A stretch of DNA of 64,000 nucleotides from Lachnospiraceae bacterium (GTDB lineage Bacteria; Bacillota; Clostridia; Lachnospirales; Lachnospiraceae). The stretch's first letter is position 1, and every line of letters begins with the position of its first letter. The notes below the pieces were generated by a model. The model was not told where the DNA came from and did no database searches. It saw only the letters and a program-made list of their open reading frames with translations. The stretch covers positions 80,545-144,544 of the forward strand of contig JAAUZC010000044.1 in the NCBI GenBank assembly GCA_014804795.1, written 5' to 3'. The position numbers and the translations under genes were made by a program. This document shows positions 35,872 to 45,096 of this stretch, piece after piece.

Positions 35872-36555
35872 TTATAATATAATGCCAAGTTCTCTGCAGT
35901 TTTGTTCAATCATTCTGCATCCGCTCTCCCCGATCACCTGCAGGGCTTTCCTCATATTAGGCCTGCGGTTTCTCATATTGTGGCAGTCTGAACCAAGCAA
36001 CTGAATCTCACCCTTTTCTAACATATATCTGGCCTGTCTTCTAGTCCATCTATTCGAAAAAAATTCCGCATTGCACTGCACCAACACTTCGTTCGCCAAC
36101 AATTCATCCCACACCGGTGCTTTCTTATAACATCTATATCTTTCCGTATGTGCCAACACCACACGTATACCGTAATGCTCTCCAAGCATCCGCACTTCTT
36201 TCGCCATCCTCTCTGTCCATGGACTAAAAGGCATTTCCAAAAGCAACAGATTTGTTTCCTCAAGGCACAGATCCTTTATTTTTTCCACATGACTGATTCC
36301 CTCAAAGTATGCCACTTCAGCACCAAGAAGCAGTTTGGGCAATCCCTCTTCCCATACTTCCCGAAGCTGTTTTACTGACAACGCCCGGCGATACAGAAAC
36401 TTCTTTGGATCATTCTGCTCCGGATAAAAATGCGGTGTGGCCGCCACTACAGATATTCCCTGCTCTGCAGAAGTTCTCAGCATTGCCAGGCTTTCCTCCA
36501 CGCCCCTGCTGCCATCGTCCATCTCGGGCAATACATGAGAATGAATATCTATCAT
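35872..36555 (-). CDS. CpsB/CapC-type PHP-domain tyrosine phosphatase
   Basis: The 227-residue protein starts MIDIHSHVLPEMDDGSRGVEESL and has AATPHFYPEQ, LLLGAEVAYFEGI, VLAHTERYR and LLGSDCHNMRNR, the metal-binding histidines and acids of the PHP fold found in Gram-positive polysaccharide phosphatases. It removes phosphate from the tyrosine-rich tail of CpsD and so controls polymer length and export. Its start overlaps the stop of the kinase gene by four bases (ATGA). Confidence 0.93.
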   Translation of the reverse strand: MIDIHSHVLPEMDDGSRGVEESLAMLRTSAEQGISVVAATPHFYPEQNDPKKFLYRRALSVKQLREVWEEGLPKLLLGAEVAYFEGISHVEKIKDLCLEETNLLLLEMPFSPWTERMAKEVRMLGEHYGIRVVLAHTERYRCYKKAPVWDELLANEVLVQCNAEFFSNRWTRRQARYMLEKGEIQLLGSDCHNMRNRRPNMRKALQVIGESGCRMIEQNCRELGIIL

Positions 36556-37286
36556 GTCTTTTCTCCCCCATCGCCATACCCATAGTACCCTTTTGAAGCA
36601 TATTTTTGTTTTCTGCTCAAAGAATTAGAATGAGTCACAACAAATCCCAGTATTTTTGCATTTACATATTTTAACTGTCGCACAGACTCGTCCAACAGTC
36701 TTCTGTCCGTATAATTCTGGCGTACTACCAGAATAACACCGTCTGTCAGCTGCGAAGCCACAACCGCATCCGACACTTCTGTCACAGGCGGCAGATCCAA
36801 TATTATAAAATCATATACAGTCCCCACCACTTCTATCACAGACTTCATTCTTTTAGAACCGAGAAGCTCCGACGGATTGGGCGGCACGTCTCCTGCAGAC
36901 ATAATTTTCAATTTTTCATGCAGACCAGAGTCCTGTATAATTTCTTTCACACTGGACATTCCCGCCAGCAAATTGGATAGCCCCGGACTCTGCGACAGTC
37001 CCATTCTTTTTACAATAGACGGGAGACGCAGATCTGTTTCCAGTAACAATACTTTTTTTCCTGCTTCTGCCAGCATGTAGCTGAGGTTTAACGCGGTAGT
37101 GCTCTTCCCCTCTTTGGGACTGCTGCTTGTAATTCCTACGACACGGCTTTTCCCTTCGTCCGGCAATGCAAACAATAAATTTGCTCTGAGCAGTTTATAT
37201 GCTTCGGAAGCCGCAAAGTTCAAACTGTCGCCAAAACTGTACTTGTCATCTTTCAGGCTGTCCGCTCCTCTTTTTCTTTTCTTCAA
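36552..37286 (-). CDS. CpsD/CapB-type bacterial tyrosine kinase
   Basis: The 244-residue cytosolic BY-kinase has Walker A SSPKEGKSTTALNLS, Walker A' LLLETDLRLPS and Walker B DFIILDLPP, and a C-terminal tyrosine cluster (KYASKGYYGYGDG) that is autophosphorylated. It interacts with the cytoplasmic tail of Wzz encoded next to it (four-base overlap) and sets chain length and timing of polymerisation. The separate kinase and membrane adaptor genes are the Firmicutes arrangement. Confidence 0.93.
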   Translation of the reverse strand: MKKRKRGADSLKDDKYSFGDSLNFAASEAYKLLRANLLFALPDEGKSRVVGITSSSPKEGKSTTALNLSYMLAEAGKKVLLLETDLRLPSIVKRMGLSQSPGLSNLLAGMSSVKEIIQDSGLHEKLKIMSAGDVPPNPSELLGSKRMKSVIEVVGTVYDFIILDLPPVTEVSDAVVASQLTDGVILVVRQNYTDRRLLDESVRQLKYVNAKILGFVVTHSNSLSRKQKYASKGYYGYGDGGEKT

Positions 37287-38056
37287 GACTCTTTCTTTCC
37301 TTTCCGTTCATTCTTAGCGCCGTACCCATATCCGTAACTGCCGTATTTTTTTGAGTTTCCGCTGTCAAAGATATCCGGCACCATCGCAAGCACAGGAAAA
37401 TCATAATTCTGTATCAAATAGTCATCATCCTGTATCTGGTTATCTAACAGTTCAAGAAGAACAATAACCATACAGCTGATCATCATTCCAAGTAAAATGC
37501 CATACATTGTGTACTTTGTTATATTAGGCGAGACCGGCTTTACCGGTGTTACTGCGAAATCTACGGTTCGTACGGAACAACCGTCTATTATTTCAGCAAC
37601 TTTATCCGGCAGTACCTCTACAATCGTATTTGTGATATGTTCCGCCTCATACGGTATAGGGCTGGTAACGGTAACCTCAAAAATTTCCGTATCATTTACG
37701 GCCGCCGCCGAGACCATCTTCGAAAGTTCTTCGTATGTATAATCCAGATTGGCTTCTTCTATAACATCATTGAGTGTACGTCTCGTTCCCAAAATGATCG
37801 TATAAGTATCTACCAGAGTTTTAGACGCCGATAAGTCCGATAAACTGATAGACGTTCCTCCCAAAGAAAGGGATCCGTTATTTACATATAGCAGAGCATT
37901 CGCTTCATACATCGGCGTAATGGCATATGAAGCATAAGCAAACGCTGCCCCACCGCATATCAGCATGGAGAGTACGATGGCCCAAGCTCTGTGCCAAAGT
38001 GCTTTTATCAGTTTTCCTAAATCTATCGCCTGCTCTTCATCAGCTTTGTTTCCCAT
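37283..38056 (-). CDS. Wzz/CpsC-type chain-length determinant and kinase adaptor
   Basis: The 257-residue protein has two membrane spans (near residues 19-38 and 185-205) flanking an extracellular Wzz domain, with PVKPVSPNITKY just before the second span, the proline-rich motif of polysaccharide co-polymerases. The cytoplasmic end is short and unusually rich in glycine and tyrosine (KKYGSYGYGYGAKNERKGKKES), similar to the kinase tail. It is the first gene of the minus-strand cps operon, 81 bases from the promoter. Confidence 0.9.
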   Translation of the reverse strand: MGNKADEEQAIDLGKLIKALWHRAWAIVLSMLICGGAAFAYASYAITPMYEANALLYVNNGSLSLGGTSISLSDLSASKTLVDTYTIILGTRRTLNDVIEEANLDYTYEELSKMVSAAAVNDTEIFEVTVTSPIPYEAEHITNTIVEVLPDKVAEIIDGCSVRTVDFAVTPVKPVSPNITKYTMYGILLGMMISCMVIVLLELLDNQIQDDDYLIQNYDFPVLAMVPDIFDSGNSKKYGSYGYGYGAKNERKGKKES

Positions 38057-38136
38057 TTGTGTCTCCCGGTCTCAATTTTCATCTGCCGCTTATATTCTTT
38101 CATTCTATCTATAGCATATAGACCCTTTATTACAAT

Positions 38137-38165
38137 ATAATACTGCAAAATCGCAGTTTTCTCAA
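38137..38165 (-). promoter_or_regulatory. Promoter of the cps operon
   Basis: Read on the minus strand: TTGAGA, a 17-base spacer, TATTAT. The spacer contains the inverted repeat ACTGC...GCAGT. A perfect 12-base palindrome, TGTAATATTACA (38177-38188), lies 11 bases upstream of the -35 box. Both could bind a regulator. Confidence 0.6.
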
Positions 38166-38202
38166 GAGTCAAATATTGTAATATTACACAGATTTTGAGT
38201 TT

Positions 38203-38931
38203 TTATTTCATATTCGCATACCTGAGTATCCCGAGATGGATTGCCCACGCCACTCTGTCCTGGTAATCCTCCTGCGTCAAAAGACGTGCCTCCTCACTGT
38301 TGGACAAAAAACCGCACTCCGCTATAATGATCGGCGTCTGTGTCTTTTTCAACAGATAATAACTGTCATTCGCTTTCGCTTCCCGATGATTTTCCTTATC
38401 AAGCGTTTCCGCCATAGTCTTCTGCATCACTTCCGCTATCGCCTTCCCCTCCAGACTGGTAGTATAATAGAAGACCTGGACGCCTTTTACATACTCCTCC
38501 GAGTAGGAATTCTGATGGATGCTTACCGCCAGATCGGCCCCGGAAGCATCGATCAAAGCCACTCTGTTCTTCATATCCTGTACCTTTTTATTGGAATCCT
38601 CTGCGCGGTACAGTCCATCTTCTCCCTCTCTCGTCATGATCACTTCCACGTCCGAGAGCTCCAGATACCGTTTTACTTTTTTTGCAATGATAAGATTGAT
38701 ATCTTTTTCAAGAGCCTGATTGATGCCTACTTTTCCCGGATCAATGCCGCCGTGTCCGGCATCGATCACTACAACCAGATGTCTTTCTTCATCTTTTGCA
38801 TCATCCTGCATGACAATACTGCCGCTGCCCGTTGTCACATACTGCGCCGTCCGGTGGGATAAAATTAACATTGCCGCCACAAACACTGCTGCCATAACAA
38901 TCTTTATTTTTCGATATTGTTCCTTCGTCAT
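38203..38931 (-). CDS. N-acetylmuramoyl-L-alanine amidase (Amidase_3, CwlD-like)
   Basis: The 242-residue protein has a membrane anchor or signal at residues 8-26 and an Amidase_3 domain: VVVIDAGHGGIDPGKVG, ALEKDINLIIAKKVKRYLE, MTREGEDGLY, DLAVSIHQNSYSEEYVKGVQVFYY, and IIAECGFLSNSEEARLL. The zinc ligands (His in DAGHGG, Glu in ALEKDIN, His in SIHQNS) and the catalytic glutamate (AECGFLSN) are all present. It cleaves between muramic acid and the stem peptide. CwlD homologues make muramic lactam in spore cortex, which fits a spore-forming Clostridium relative, but a vegetative role is possible. Confidence 0.9.
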   Translation of the reverse strand: MTKEQYRKIKIVMAAVFVAAMLILSHRTAQYVTTGSGSIVMQDDAKDEERHLVVVIDAGHGGIDPGKVGINQALEKDINLIIAKKVKRYLELSDVEVIMTREGEDGLYRAEDSNKKVQDMKNRVALIDASGADLAVSIHQNSYSEEYVKGVQVFYYTTSLEGKAIAEVMQKTMAETLDKENHREAKANDSYYLLKKTQTPIIIAECGFLSNSEEARLLTQEDYQDRVAWAIHLGILRYANMK

Positions 38932-39007
38932 AAGAAACCCCTGATTTTTCTCTCAACTCATTTTATGAGAAAAAAGCAGTCCTTATGTCAACGGAGCAAA
39001 ACGCCGG

Positions 39008-40708
39008 CTAATTTGCGCAGTATTCTGCGATCAGGTCCCAGATATCCGCTGATTCCAGCCCCAGTTTCCAGCCGGCCACGCCCGCCAGATCATAGGTTTT
39101 CATCACATCCAGTTTTACTTTCACGGAGTCATAGTCTTCCAGCCACACCTGATACAACGTATCATTCTTCTGAATCTCTCCGTAATGCTGGCACTCCTTA
39201 TCAAGCCACTGTGTCTGTATATTGTTATTCTTCACAAAGTCTGCCGCCGCCTGCATACCGTAGGCCTCCCCGGATACTCCCGTACCTGTGGTGCTCCATA
39301 TTCTTGTATAGAAAGGGATTCCATTGATCAGTTTTTCCGCCGGTACATATTCAAGCGTATCTGCAATGCCTCTGTCCACATAGTCAATGCTCGCCACAGA
39401 GCCTGCCGTAGTGCTGGTGCTCCAGTGTTCATCATATCCCATGACGATCACATAGTCCGCATAGGCACTCTGCTCCCTGCGGTTATACCAGATCTTGCCG
39501 CCGGAAATCGGATAGTTGTCCACCGAAAGCACAATACCGTTTTTCCTGCACTCAATGGAAAGTTCTCTGATAAATTCCACAAAATGTTTGCCTGTAGCTT
39601 CGTCTATTTTTTCAAAATCAATGTTTAACCCGTCTATCCCGTAAGTCAGCACTTCTGTCATTAAATTTTGAATCAGAACGGCCCGCACTGCAGATGAAGA
39701 AAAGATCGCATACCTGTCCACTTCCTCCGTAAAATCATCAGCAAGCGCCCAGACTTCCAGCCCCATCGCATGGGCAGTATCCACATAATTCTGAGAGGCA
39801 TAGCTGACGATCCCCCCTTCGTTTCCGCTCAAATGAAACCATGTCGGGGATATGGTATTCAGTCCCTTCGTTCTTGCCGTAACTTCCGTAAGCGTACCGT
39901 TTCCTGCGCTGCCGAAAATCTGATGCCATCCCATATTAATTTTATAATCTTTTGATATATTTGTAAATTCCAGATCTCCATACATAGAAGAATTATTCAC
40001 AAAGCTTGGGGTCATGCTTTTCATTTCGCCAAGCTTTTTATTTTCCACATAACCGATCAGTCCGTCTGTCGTTTTCACTTTCGACCAGGTTTCCATCTGG
40101 TCTAACACGATGACCTGATCTCCCTTTATCACTTCCTTTAATATTTCGCTTTTTACACCGCCCTGATATCTGACCTGTGTATCTTTCGTTATCTCCGCAA
40201 CCTGTCTTTCCGAATGGGAAGTATAAATCTGAATGTGATTCGGCTCTCTGAATGTCTCGTAATCAAACACTGTAAATAACCTGATAAAATCTATTGCAAT
40301 ATACAGTGTATCGCCTTCATAAAATGCGATCTGATAATCACAGAGATTTTCGTTTTCTCCGTCCATGTAGCTGCTCTCCCCTATATTATAAGAAAGAATC
40401 CTGTCCGGCAGCACATATCGAATTGAATTTTCCGTCTCATTCACGTAAAGTCTTGTATAAATAAAATAATCGCTGACCGTATCATACGTAATGTAAAACG
40501 TTCCGTCAGCCCCCACGCGGGCTTTGTCTTCTATAATCTCATCCTGCATCATAATGGCCGCTTCATCGCCTGTAACACCAAAATACTCATTCAGATCGGC
40601 CTCTTCCTTAGAATAGGAATATCTCTCCATGATTTTTGAGCCGAAACTTATTCCTACTATAAGAAAAATAAGGACGATCGCTATTAATACCGGAATTATT
40701 TTTTTCAT
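39008..40708 (-). CDS. Secreted glycoside hydrolase family 18 protein with SH3 domain
   Basis: The 566-residue protein has an N-terminal membrane anchor (residues 4-23), a region of about 150 residues resembling the copper-amine-oxidase-like N-terminal fold, an SH3_3 domain near 175-228 (VRYQGGVKSEILKEVIKGDQVIVL, TDGLIGYVENKKLG) and a GH18 barrel from about 255. The catalytic motif is DGLNIDFE (residues 359-366) with glutamate 366 as proton donor, the form found in spore cortex-lytic SleL/YaaH-type and related enzymes. It probably hydrolyses N-acetylglucosamine-containing wall polymers. It is 76 bases downstream of the amidase gene's start region but in the same direction, so it is transcribed toward it. 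Confidence 0.88.
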   Translation of the reverse strand: MKKIIPVLIAIVLIFLIVGISFGSKIMERYSYSKEEADLNEYFGVTGDEAAIMMQDEIIEDKARVGADGTFYITYDTVSDYFIYTRLYVNETENSIRYVLPDRILSYNIGESSYMDGENENLCDYQIAFYEGDTLYIAIDFIRLFTVFDYETFREPNHIQIYTSHSERQVAEITKDTQVRYQGGVKSEILKEVIKGDQVIVLDQMETWSKVKTTDGLIGYVENKKLGEMKSMTPSFVNNSSMYGDLEFTNISKDYKINMGWHQIFGSAGNGTLTEVTARTKGLNTISPTWFHLSGNEGGIVSYASQNYVDTAHAMGLEVWALADDFTEEVDRYAIFSSSAVRAVLIQNLMTEVLTYGIDGLNIDFEKIDEATGKHFVEFIRELSIECRKNGIVLSVDNYPISGGKIWYNRREQSAYADYVIVMGYDEHWSTSTTAGSVASIDYVDRGIADTLEYVPAEKLINGIPFYTRIWSTTGTGVSGEAYGMQAAADFVKNNNIQTQWLDKECQHYGEIQKNDTLYQVWLEDYDSVKVKLDVMKTYDLAGVAGWKLGLESADIWDLIAEYCAN

Positions 40709-40877
40709 GCCTGTACTCCTTTCAACCGTCCTTATTATATCAAACTATTTTCATATCGTCATTATGATTTTCTGTAAAAGAACCAATTTTCTTTTCTGAC
40801 ATATAATATCACTATGAGGGGCCTCTTTTCCGCAATATTGTCTGTCCTATTGTTTTGCATTCAAATGGCGTCTCAGA

Positions 40878-41096
40878 TTAATTGGTTTCCATGATTTTAT
40901 CGTAACGGATCTGTATTAACGTGCCGTCTTCATCAATCACAAAATCCGGCATATATACAGCTTCCTCCCTGACAAACCGTTCCACAATGCCGTCAGGTGA
41001 TGCGGGCTTTCCGTCCAGATACAACTCAATTCCCTGGTCAAGAATAGCTTTCAGCCTGTTTTTCATGGTGATCATTTCTGTTTTACTGTTCAACAT
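40878..41096 (-). CDS. Small conserved-looking protein of unknown function
   Basis: The 72-residue frame (MLNSKTEMITMKNRLKAILDQGIELYLDG) has an excellent ribosome binding site (GGAAAGGAGGGACT before the ATG) and balanced amino acid use, so it is likely real. It is acidic, without membrane spans or motifs; ELYLDGKPASPDGIVERFV and EDGTLIQIRYDKI suggest a small alpha-beta fold. No family is recognised. Confidence 0.6.
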   Translation of the reverse strand: MLNSKTEMITMKNRLKAILDQGIELYLDGKPASPDGIVERFVREEAVYMPDFVIDEDGTLIQIRYDKIMETN

Positions 41097-41635
41097 AGTC
41101 CCTCCTTTCCCGCATTTTCTGCCCTTCCAAAAGGAGTTGTGTGATATATATAGAACTATTTGTTTTGAGAAATTTTAATTTTGAAATTGCAGATTAATTT
41201 TGTTTTTGTTGACGATACTAAGTAAATGACCATTTACGGTAAACAGCTGTTTACCTTGAAAAAATGTTTTACTGTAAAGATAGTTTGCCAGAATACCCGA
41301 ACGCGTAAATTGCTTTAAAAATAGATCATGTTAATAGTTTTGGATTATTATTTAGAAAATCATTTGGAAAATTTTAAACTCTGAATCGGCACATAAGCCT
41401 ATAAGACATCTCAAATACTACTTTGTAATTTCTGTTTTCCTGAGATGAAGTCATTGTTTAGAAAATTCTGAATAGTGAACGGCAGATGTGATGAAATTTC
41501 TGCCGATATGTTGATATTTGCCTTGCCTCCTTCTTTTACAGATTGTTCAAAGGCACTCCAGAGTTATATATTACCAAAAAAATTGGCAAATTTCAACTAT
41601 TTTATTAATTTTTTTTAAACTGTTTTCCAAAGCTA
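41097..41635. other. 539-base spacer with a cluster of TTTAC/GTAAA palindromes
   Basis: No gene is visible. GGTAAACAGCTGTTTACC (41238-41255) is a perfect 18-base palindrome; overlapping it is TTTACGGTAAA (41233-41243) and close by TTTACTGTAAA (41268-41278). The rest is AT-rich. Confidence 0.6.
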
Positions 41636-41664
41636 TTGACTTGTCCACTGTCAAAGTATAAAAT
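41636..41664 (+). promoter_or_regulatory. Promoter of mecA
   Basis: TTGACT (41636-41641), a 17-base spacer and TAAAAT (41659-41664) stand 22 bases before the mecA start, leaving a very short leader. Confidence 0.6.
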
Positions 41665-41685
41665 TCCCTAAAGGAAGTGATTATT

Positions 41686-42426
41686 ATGAAAATAGAAAAA
41701 GTAAATGATCATCAAATACGCTGTACGCTGACCAGAGAAGACCTGCTCAGCCGAGAACTTAAAATAAGTGAACTTGCCTACGGCACAGATAAAGCAAAAG
41801 ACCTGTTTCGTGATATGATGCAGCAGGCGGCCTGCGAATTCGGCTTTGAAGCGGAGGATATTCCTCTTATGATAGAGGCAATTCCTTTAAACGCCGAGTG
41901 TATCGTATTGATCGTAACCAAAGTGGAAGACCCCGAAGAGCTGGATACCCGCTTTGCCCGCTTCGCTCCTTCTGTCAATGAAGACGGCGAATATGGTAAA
42001 GATGGTTATCCCGAAATTACCGATGAGGTGATGGATTTATTCGAGCGCATCCATAAAAGCGCCGCTCCCCGGGAAGAAGCTGTCATCCGGGAGGCAGAGA
42101 CGCCCGCGCAGTCCGCTTCCGAAAAAGAGGAAGAGGTATATCGTATCTTTACGTTCTCTTTCCTCGGAGAACTGACCTCCCTCGCCCACATTTTCGGGCC
42201 GGAACTTGTCTGTGAAAACAGGCTCTACAAAAATGAGCAAAAAGGGCAGTATCTCCTCGTTGTAAACCAGCGCACGCTTTCCGCGGAAGCTTTCGGAAAG
42301 GTCTGCAACACCATCTCGGAATATGGCGTTACAACGAAAGCAATGCAGTTGGGAATCGCCTATATGGATGAACACTATGACTGTATCATTCCTGACAATG
42401 CCCTGCAGCGGCTTGCTAAAATTTAA
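41686..42426 (+). CDS. mecA: Adaptor protein MecA
   Basis: The 246-residue protein begins MKIEKVNDHQIRCTLTREDLLSREL; an ATG at 41686 behind AAGGAAG is preferred over the GTG-proximal frame start. The N-terminal domain binds substrates and the C-terminal domain (from about residue 130: YRIFTFSFLGELTSLAHIF) docks on ClpC, delivering proteins such as competence or biofilm regulators for degradation. The linker is acidic and rich in glutamate and alanine. Length and both domains match the Firmicutes family. Confidence 0.9.
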   Translation: MKIEKVNDHQIRCTLTREDLLSRELKISELAYGTDKAKDLFRDMMQQAACEFGFEAEDIPLMIEAIPLNAECIVLIVTKVEDPEELDTRFARFAPSVNEDGEYGKDGYPEITDEVMDLFERIHKSAAPREEAVIREAETPAQSASEKEEEVYRIFTFSFLGELTSLAHIFGPELVCENRLYKNEQKGQYLLVVNQRTLSAEAFGKVCNTISEYGVTTKAMQLGIAYMDEHYDCIIPDNALQRLAKI

Positions 42427-42440
42427 TTACATCCGAAAAT

Positions 42441-42464
42441 AAAAAGAGCCCTGTGGCTCTTTTT
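42441..42464. terminator. Bidirectional terminator between mecA and the DUF1858 gene
   Basis: AAAAAGAGCC, CTGT loop, GGCTCTTTTT: a perfect 10-base stem with A and T tracts on both sides. It serves the two convergent genes. Confidence 0.9.
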
Positions 42465-42474
42465 ACATTTTCAT

Positions 42475-42666
42475 TTATATCTGCTCTATTTTTGCCATCA
42501 GATCATCAATGTTGATCCCGTGTACCATAGCAGCTTCTTCCAGGGATTCGCCCTGTGCCGACGGACAGCCGAGGCAGTGCATGCCGGCTTCCATCAATAC
42601 CGGCGCCACATCCGGGTTTGTCCGCAGGATCTCGCCGATCGTCATTTCTTTCGTGATACCGCTCAT
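42475..42666 (-). CDS. DUF1858 domain protein
   Basis: The 63-residue protein is one DUF1858 domain: [46 protein letters not shown]. The CLGC pair and the MTIGEIL start are diagnostic. This domain occurs alone in many anaerobes and at the N-terminus of ScdA/RIC iron-sulfur repair proteins; the function alone is unknown, probably redox- or metal-related. TAGGAGG precedes the ATG. Its divergent neighbour is the formate-lyase operon, rich in iron-sulfur and radical enzymes. Confidence 0.88.
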   Translation of the reverse strand: MSGITKEMTIGEILRTNPDVAPVLMEAGMHCLGCPSAQGESLEEAAMVHGINIDDLMAKIEQI

Positions 42667-42897
42667 ATCTATTTCCTCCTAAATTTAGTTCCGCATCTGT
42701 TCTCCCGGCATCATTGGCGGCAGAGAAATTTCCGCATCTGTTCTCCTGACGCATCTGCCGTTATGATCCTTAAAACATATATAGTATATCCTTTCCACTT
42801 TCCCCTGTAAATACCCGGGCTTCTTAAAATTTGTAAAAATTCCATAAAAAATCTCTGAATAATCATAGTTTGTATACAAAAAAGTACATCGCCATTC
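42667..42897. other. Divergent regulatory spacer with 17-base direct repeats and a palindrome
   Basis: TTCCGCATCTGTTCTCC occurs twice (42689-42705 and 42730-42746), with a third partial copy of GCATCTG after it. TTTGTATACAAA (42869-42880) is a perfect 12-base palindrome 17 bases upstream of the formate-lyase -35 box. No gene. Confidence 0.5.
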
Positions 42898-42927
42898 TTG
42901 ACTTAAACATGTTCCTTACTCTATAAT
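42898..42927 (+). promoter_or_regulatory. Promoter of the pyruvate formate-lyase operon
   Basis: TTGACT (42898-42903), 18-base spacer, TATAAT (42922-42927), then a 69-base leader to the ATG at 42997 with AGGAGGCG upstream. Near-consensus boxes fit the very strong expression suggested by the biased codon use of the gene. Confidence 0.7.
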
Positions 42928-42996
42928 AACCATATAGAATTTTTGATCTATTAATTTTTCAATTCAAAATATTTATAAAACAGGAGGCGTTACAAA

Positions 42997-45033
42997 ATGA
43001 GACCAGAATGGACAGGTTTTGTAGGCAACAAATGGGATCGCGAAGTGAACGTTCGTGATTTCATCCAGAAGAACTACACTCCTTATGAGGGAGATGATTC
43101 TTTCCTGGCTGAGCCTACACAGAACACAAAAGACTTATGGGAAATGGTACTGGAACTTTCCAGAAAAGAGCGTGAGGCGGGCGGTGTACTGGATATGGAC
43201 ACCAAAGTTGTTTCCACCATCACTTCCCACGGCCCCGGCTATCTTGACAAGAGCAAAGAGACTATCGTAGGTTTCCAGACAGATGCTCCTTTCAAGAGAT
43301 CGCTGCAGCCTTACGGCGGTATCCGTATGGCAGAGAAAGCTTGCGCAGATAACGGTTACGAAGTTGACCCCGAAATCTCCGAGTTCTTCTCCACACACAG
43401 AAAAACACATAATGCAGGTTGTTTCGATGCTTATAATCAGGAAATGAGAGCCTGCCGTTCTTCCCACATCATCACAGGTCTTCCTGATGCTTATGGTCGC
43501 GGCCGTATCATCGGCGACTACAGACGTGTTGCTCTGTACGGTATCGACAGACTGATCGAAGACAAACAGGATCAGAAAAATTCCACAGGACGCGTTATGA
43601 CTGATGACGTGATCCGTCTTCGTGAAGAGATTTCCGAGCAGATCGTTGCTCTGAAGATGATGAAAGAAATGGCTGCTTCCTATGGCTGCGATATTTCCAA
43701 ACCTGCATCCAACGTACAGGAAGCTATTCAGGCTACTTACTTTGGCTATCTCTGCGCTGTTAAGGAACAGAACGGTGCTGCTATGTCCCTTGGACGTACA
43801 TCCACATTCCTTGACTGCTACGCTGAAAGAGACTTAAAGAACGGCGTATTCACAGAACAGCAGATTCAGGAATTCGTTGACCACTTCATCATGAAGCTGC
43901 GCTGCATCAAGTTTGCACGTACTCCTGAGTACAACCAGATTTTCGCCGGCGATCCGGTATGGGTAACAGAGTCCCTCGGCGGTATGGGCGTAGACGGTCG
44001 TTCTCTTGTAACAAAGATGAGCTTCCGTTTCCTGCACACTCTGACAAACCTTGGCGCTTCTCCGGAGCCCAACCTGACAGTTCTGTGGTCCACAAGACTT
44101 CCCGAGAACTGGAAGAGATACTGTGCTAAGATGTCTATCCAGACTTCTTCCATCCAGTATGAGAACGACGATCTGATGAGAGTTACTCACGGTGATGACT
44201 ACGGTATCGCATGCTGCGTATCCTCCATGGTGATCGGTAAGGAAATGCAGTTCTTCGGCGCTCGTGCCAACGTTGCTAAATGTCTGCTGTACGCTTTAAA
44301 CGGCGGTGTTGACGAAGTGACAAAGAAACAGGTAGGTCCGAAGTATCGTCCTGTAACAGGCGATGTTCTGGAATATAATGACGTTTGGGATAAATTCATG
44401 GATATGCTGGAATGGCAGGCAGATGTTTATGTAAACACTCTGAACATCATTCACTATATGCATGACAAATACTGCTATGAGAGAGCTGAGATGGCTCTGC
44501 ATGACAGAGACGTAAAACGTTACTTTGCAACAGGTGTTGCAGGTCTGTCTATCGTAGCTGACTCCCTGTCCGCTATTAAATACGCTAAAGTTGAAGTAGT
44601 TCGTGATGAGGACGGTGTGATCGTAGACTTCAAGACAACCGGCGACTTCCCGAAATATGGTAACGATGATGACCGTGTTGATGATATCGCTCAGGAAGTT
44701 GTTCACAGATTCATGACAGCGATCAGAAGACACCACACCTACAGAAACGGTGTTCCTACTACTTCCATTCTTACCATTACTTCCAACGTAACTTATGGTA
44801 AGGCTACAGGTAACACACCTGACGGACGTAAGAAAGGCCAGCCGTTTGCTCCGGGCGCTAACCCGATGCACGGCCGTGATACTCATGGTGCAGTAGCTTC
44901 CCTGGCTTCCGTATCCAAACTGCCGTTCAAAGATGCACAGGATGGTATTTCCAATACCTTCACAATTATCCCCGGTGCTCTCGGCAAAGAGGATAAAGTG
45001 TTCACAGGCGATATTGAGCTTGAATTAAACTAA
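42997..45033 (+). CDS. pflB: Pyruvate formate-lyase body without glycyl-radical domain (split PflB)
   Basis: The 678-residue protein is clearly pyruvate formate-lyase: [28 protein letters not shown] start, [37 protein letters not shown], the catalytic cysteine pair in YGIACCVSS (Cys406-Cys407), and [22 protein letters not shown]. It stops after [27 protein letters not shown], just where the linker to the C-terminal glycyl-radical domain begins. Canonical PflB is about 760 residues. The missing domain is encoded separately at 45348, and 678 plus 81 gives the full length. The enzyme splits pyruvate with CoA to acetyl-CoA and formate. The stop is genuine, not a frameshift: a spacer and two start sites follow. 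Confidence 0.93.
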   Translation: MRPEWTGFVGNKWDREVNVRDFIQKNYTPYEGDDSFLAEPTQNTKDLWEMVLELSRKEREAGGVLDMDTKVVSTITSHGPGYLDKSKETIVGFQTDAPFKRSLQPYGGIRMAEKACADNGYEVDPEISEFFSTHRKTHNAGCFDAYNQEMRACRSSHIITGLPDAYGRGRIIGDYRRVALYGIDRLIEDKQDQKNSTGRVMTDDVIRLREEISEQIVALKMMKEMAASYGCDISKPASNVQEAIQATYFGYLCAVKEQNGAAMSLGRTSTFLDCYAERDLKNGVFTEQQIQEFVDHFIMKLRCIKFARTPEYNQIFAGDPVWVTESLGGMGVDGRSLVTKMSFRFLHTLTNLGASPEPNLTVLWSTRLPENWKRYCAKMSIQTSSIQYENDDLMRVTHGDDYGIACCVSSMVIGKEMQFFGARANVAKCLLYALNGGVDEVTKKQVGPKYRPVTGDVLEYNDVWDKFMDMLEWQADVYVNTLNIIHYMHDKYCYERAEMALHDRDVKRYFATGVAGLSIVADSLSAIKYAKVEVVRDEDGVIVDFKTTGDFPKYGNDDDRVDDIAQEVVHRFMTAIRRHHTYRNGVPTTSILTITSNVTYGKATGNTPDGRKKGQPFAPGANPMHGRDTHGAVASLASVSKLPFKDAQDGISNTFTIIPGALGKEDKVFTGDIELELN

Positions 45034-45045
45034 AACAATAAATCA

Positions 45046-45080
45046 GCGGATACCCGGACGGTTTACGAAAAGGTATCCGC
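45046..45080 (+). promoter_or_regulatory. Intercistronic hairpin after pflB
   Basis: GCGGATACC (45046-45054) pairs perfectly with GGTATCCGC (45072-45080). No T tract follows, so it probably stabilises the upstream mRNA or sets the ratio of the large to the small subunits. Confidence 0.5.
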
Positions 45081-45096
45081 AGAACTGGAGTAAAAA

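Noticed and set aside
43135..44886. Long antisense frames within pflB (110, 118 and 196 codons)
   Set aside because: They are mirror effects of the strongly biased codon use of pflB; no ribosome binding sites and no recognisable protein features.
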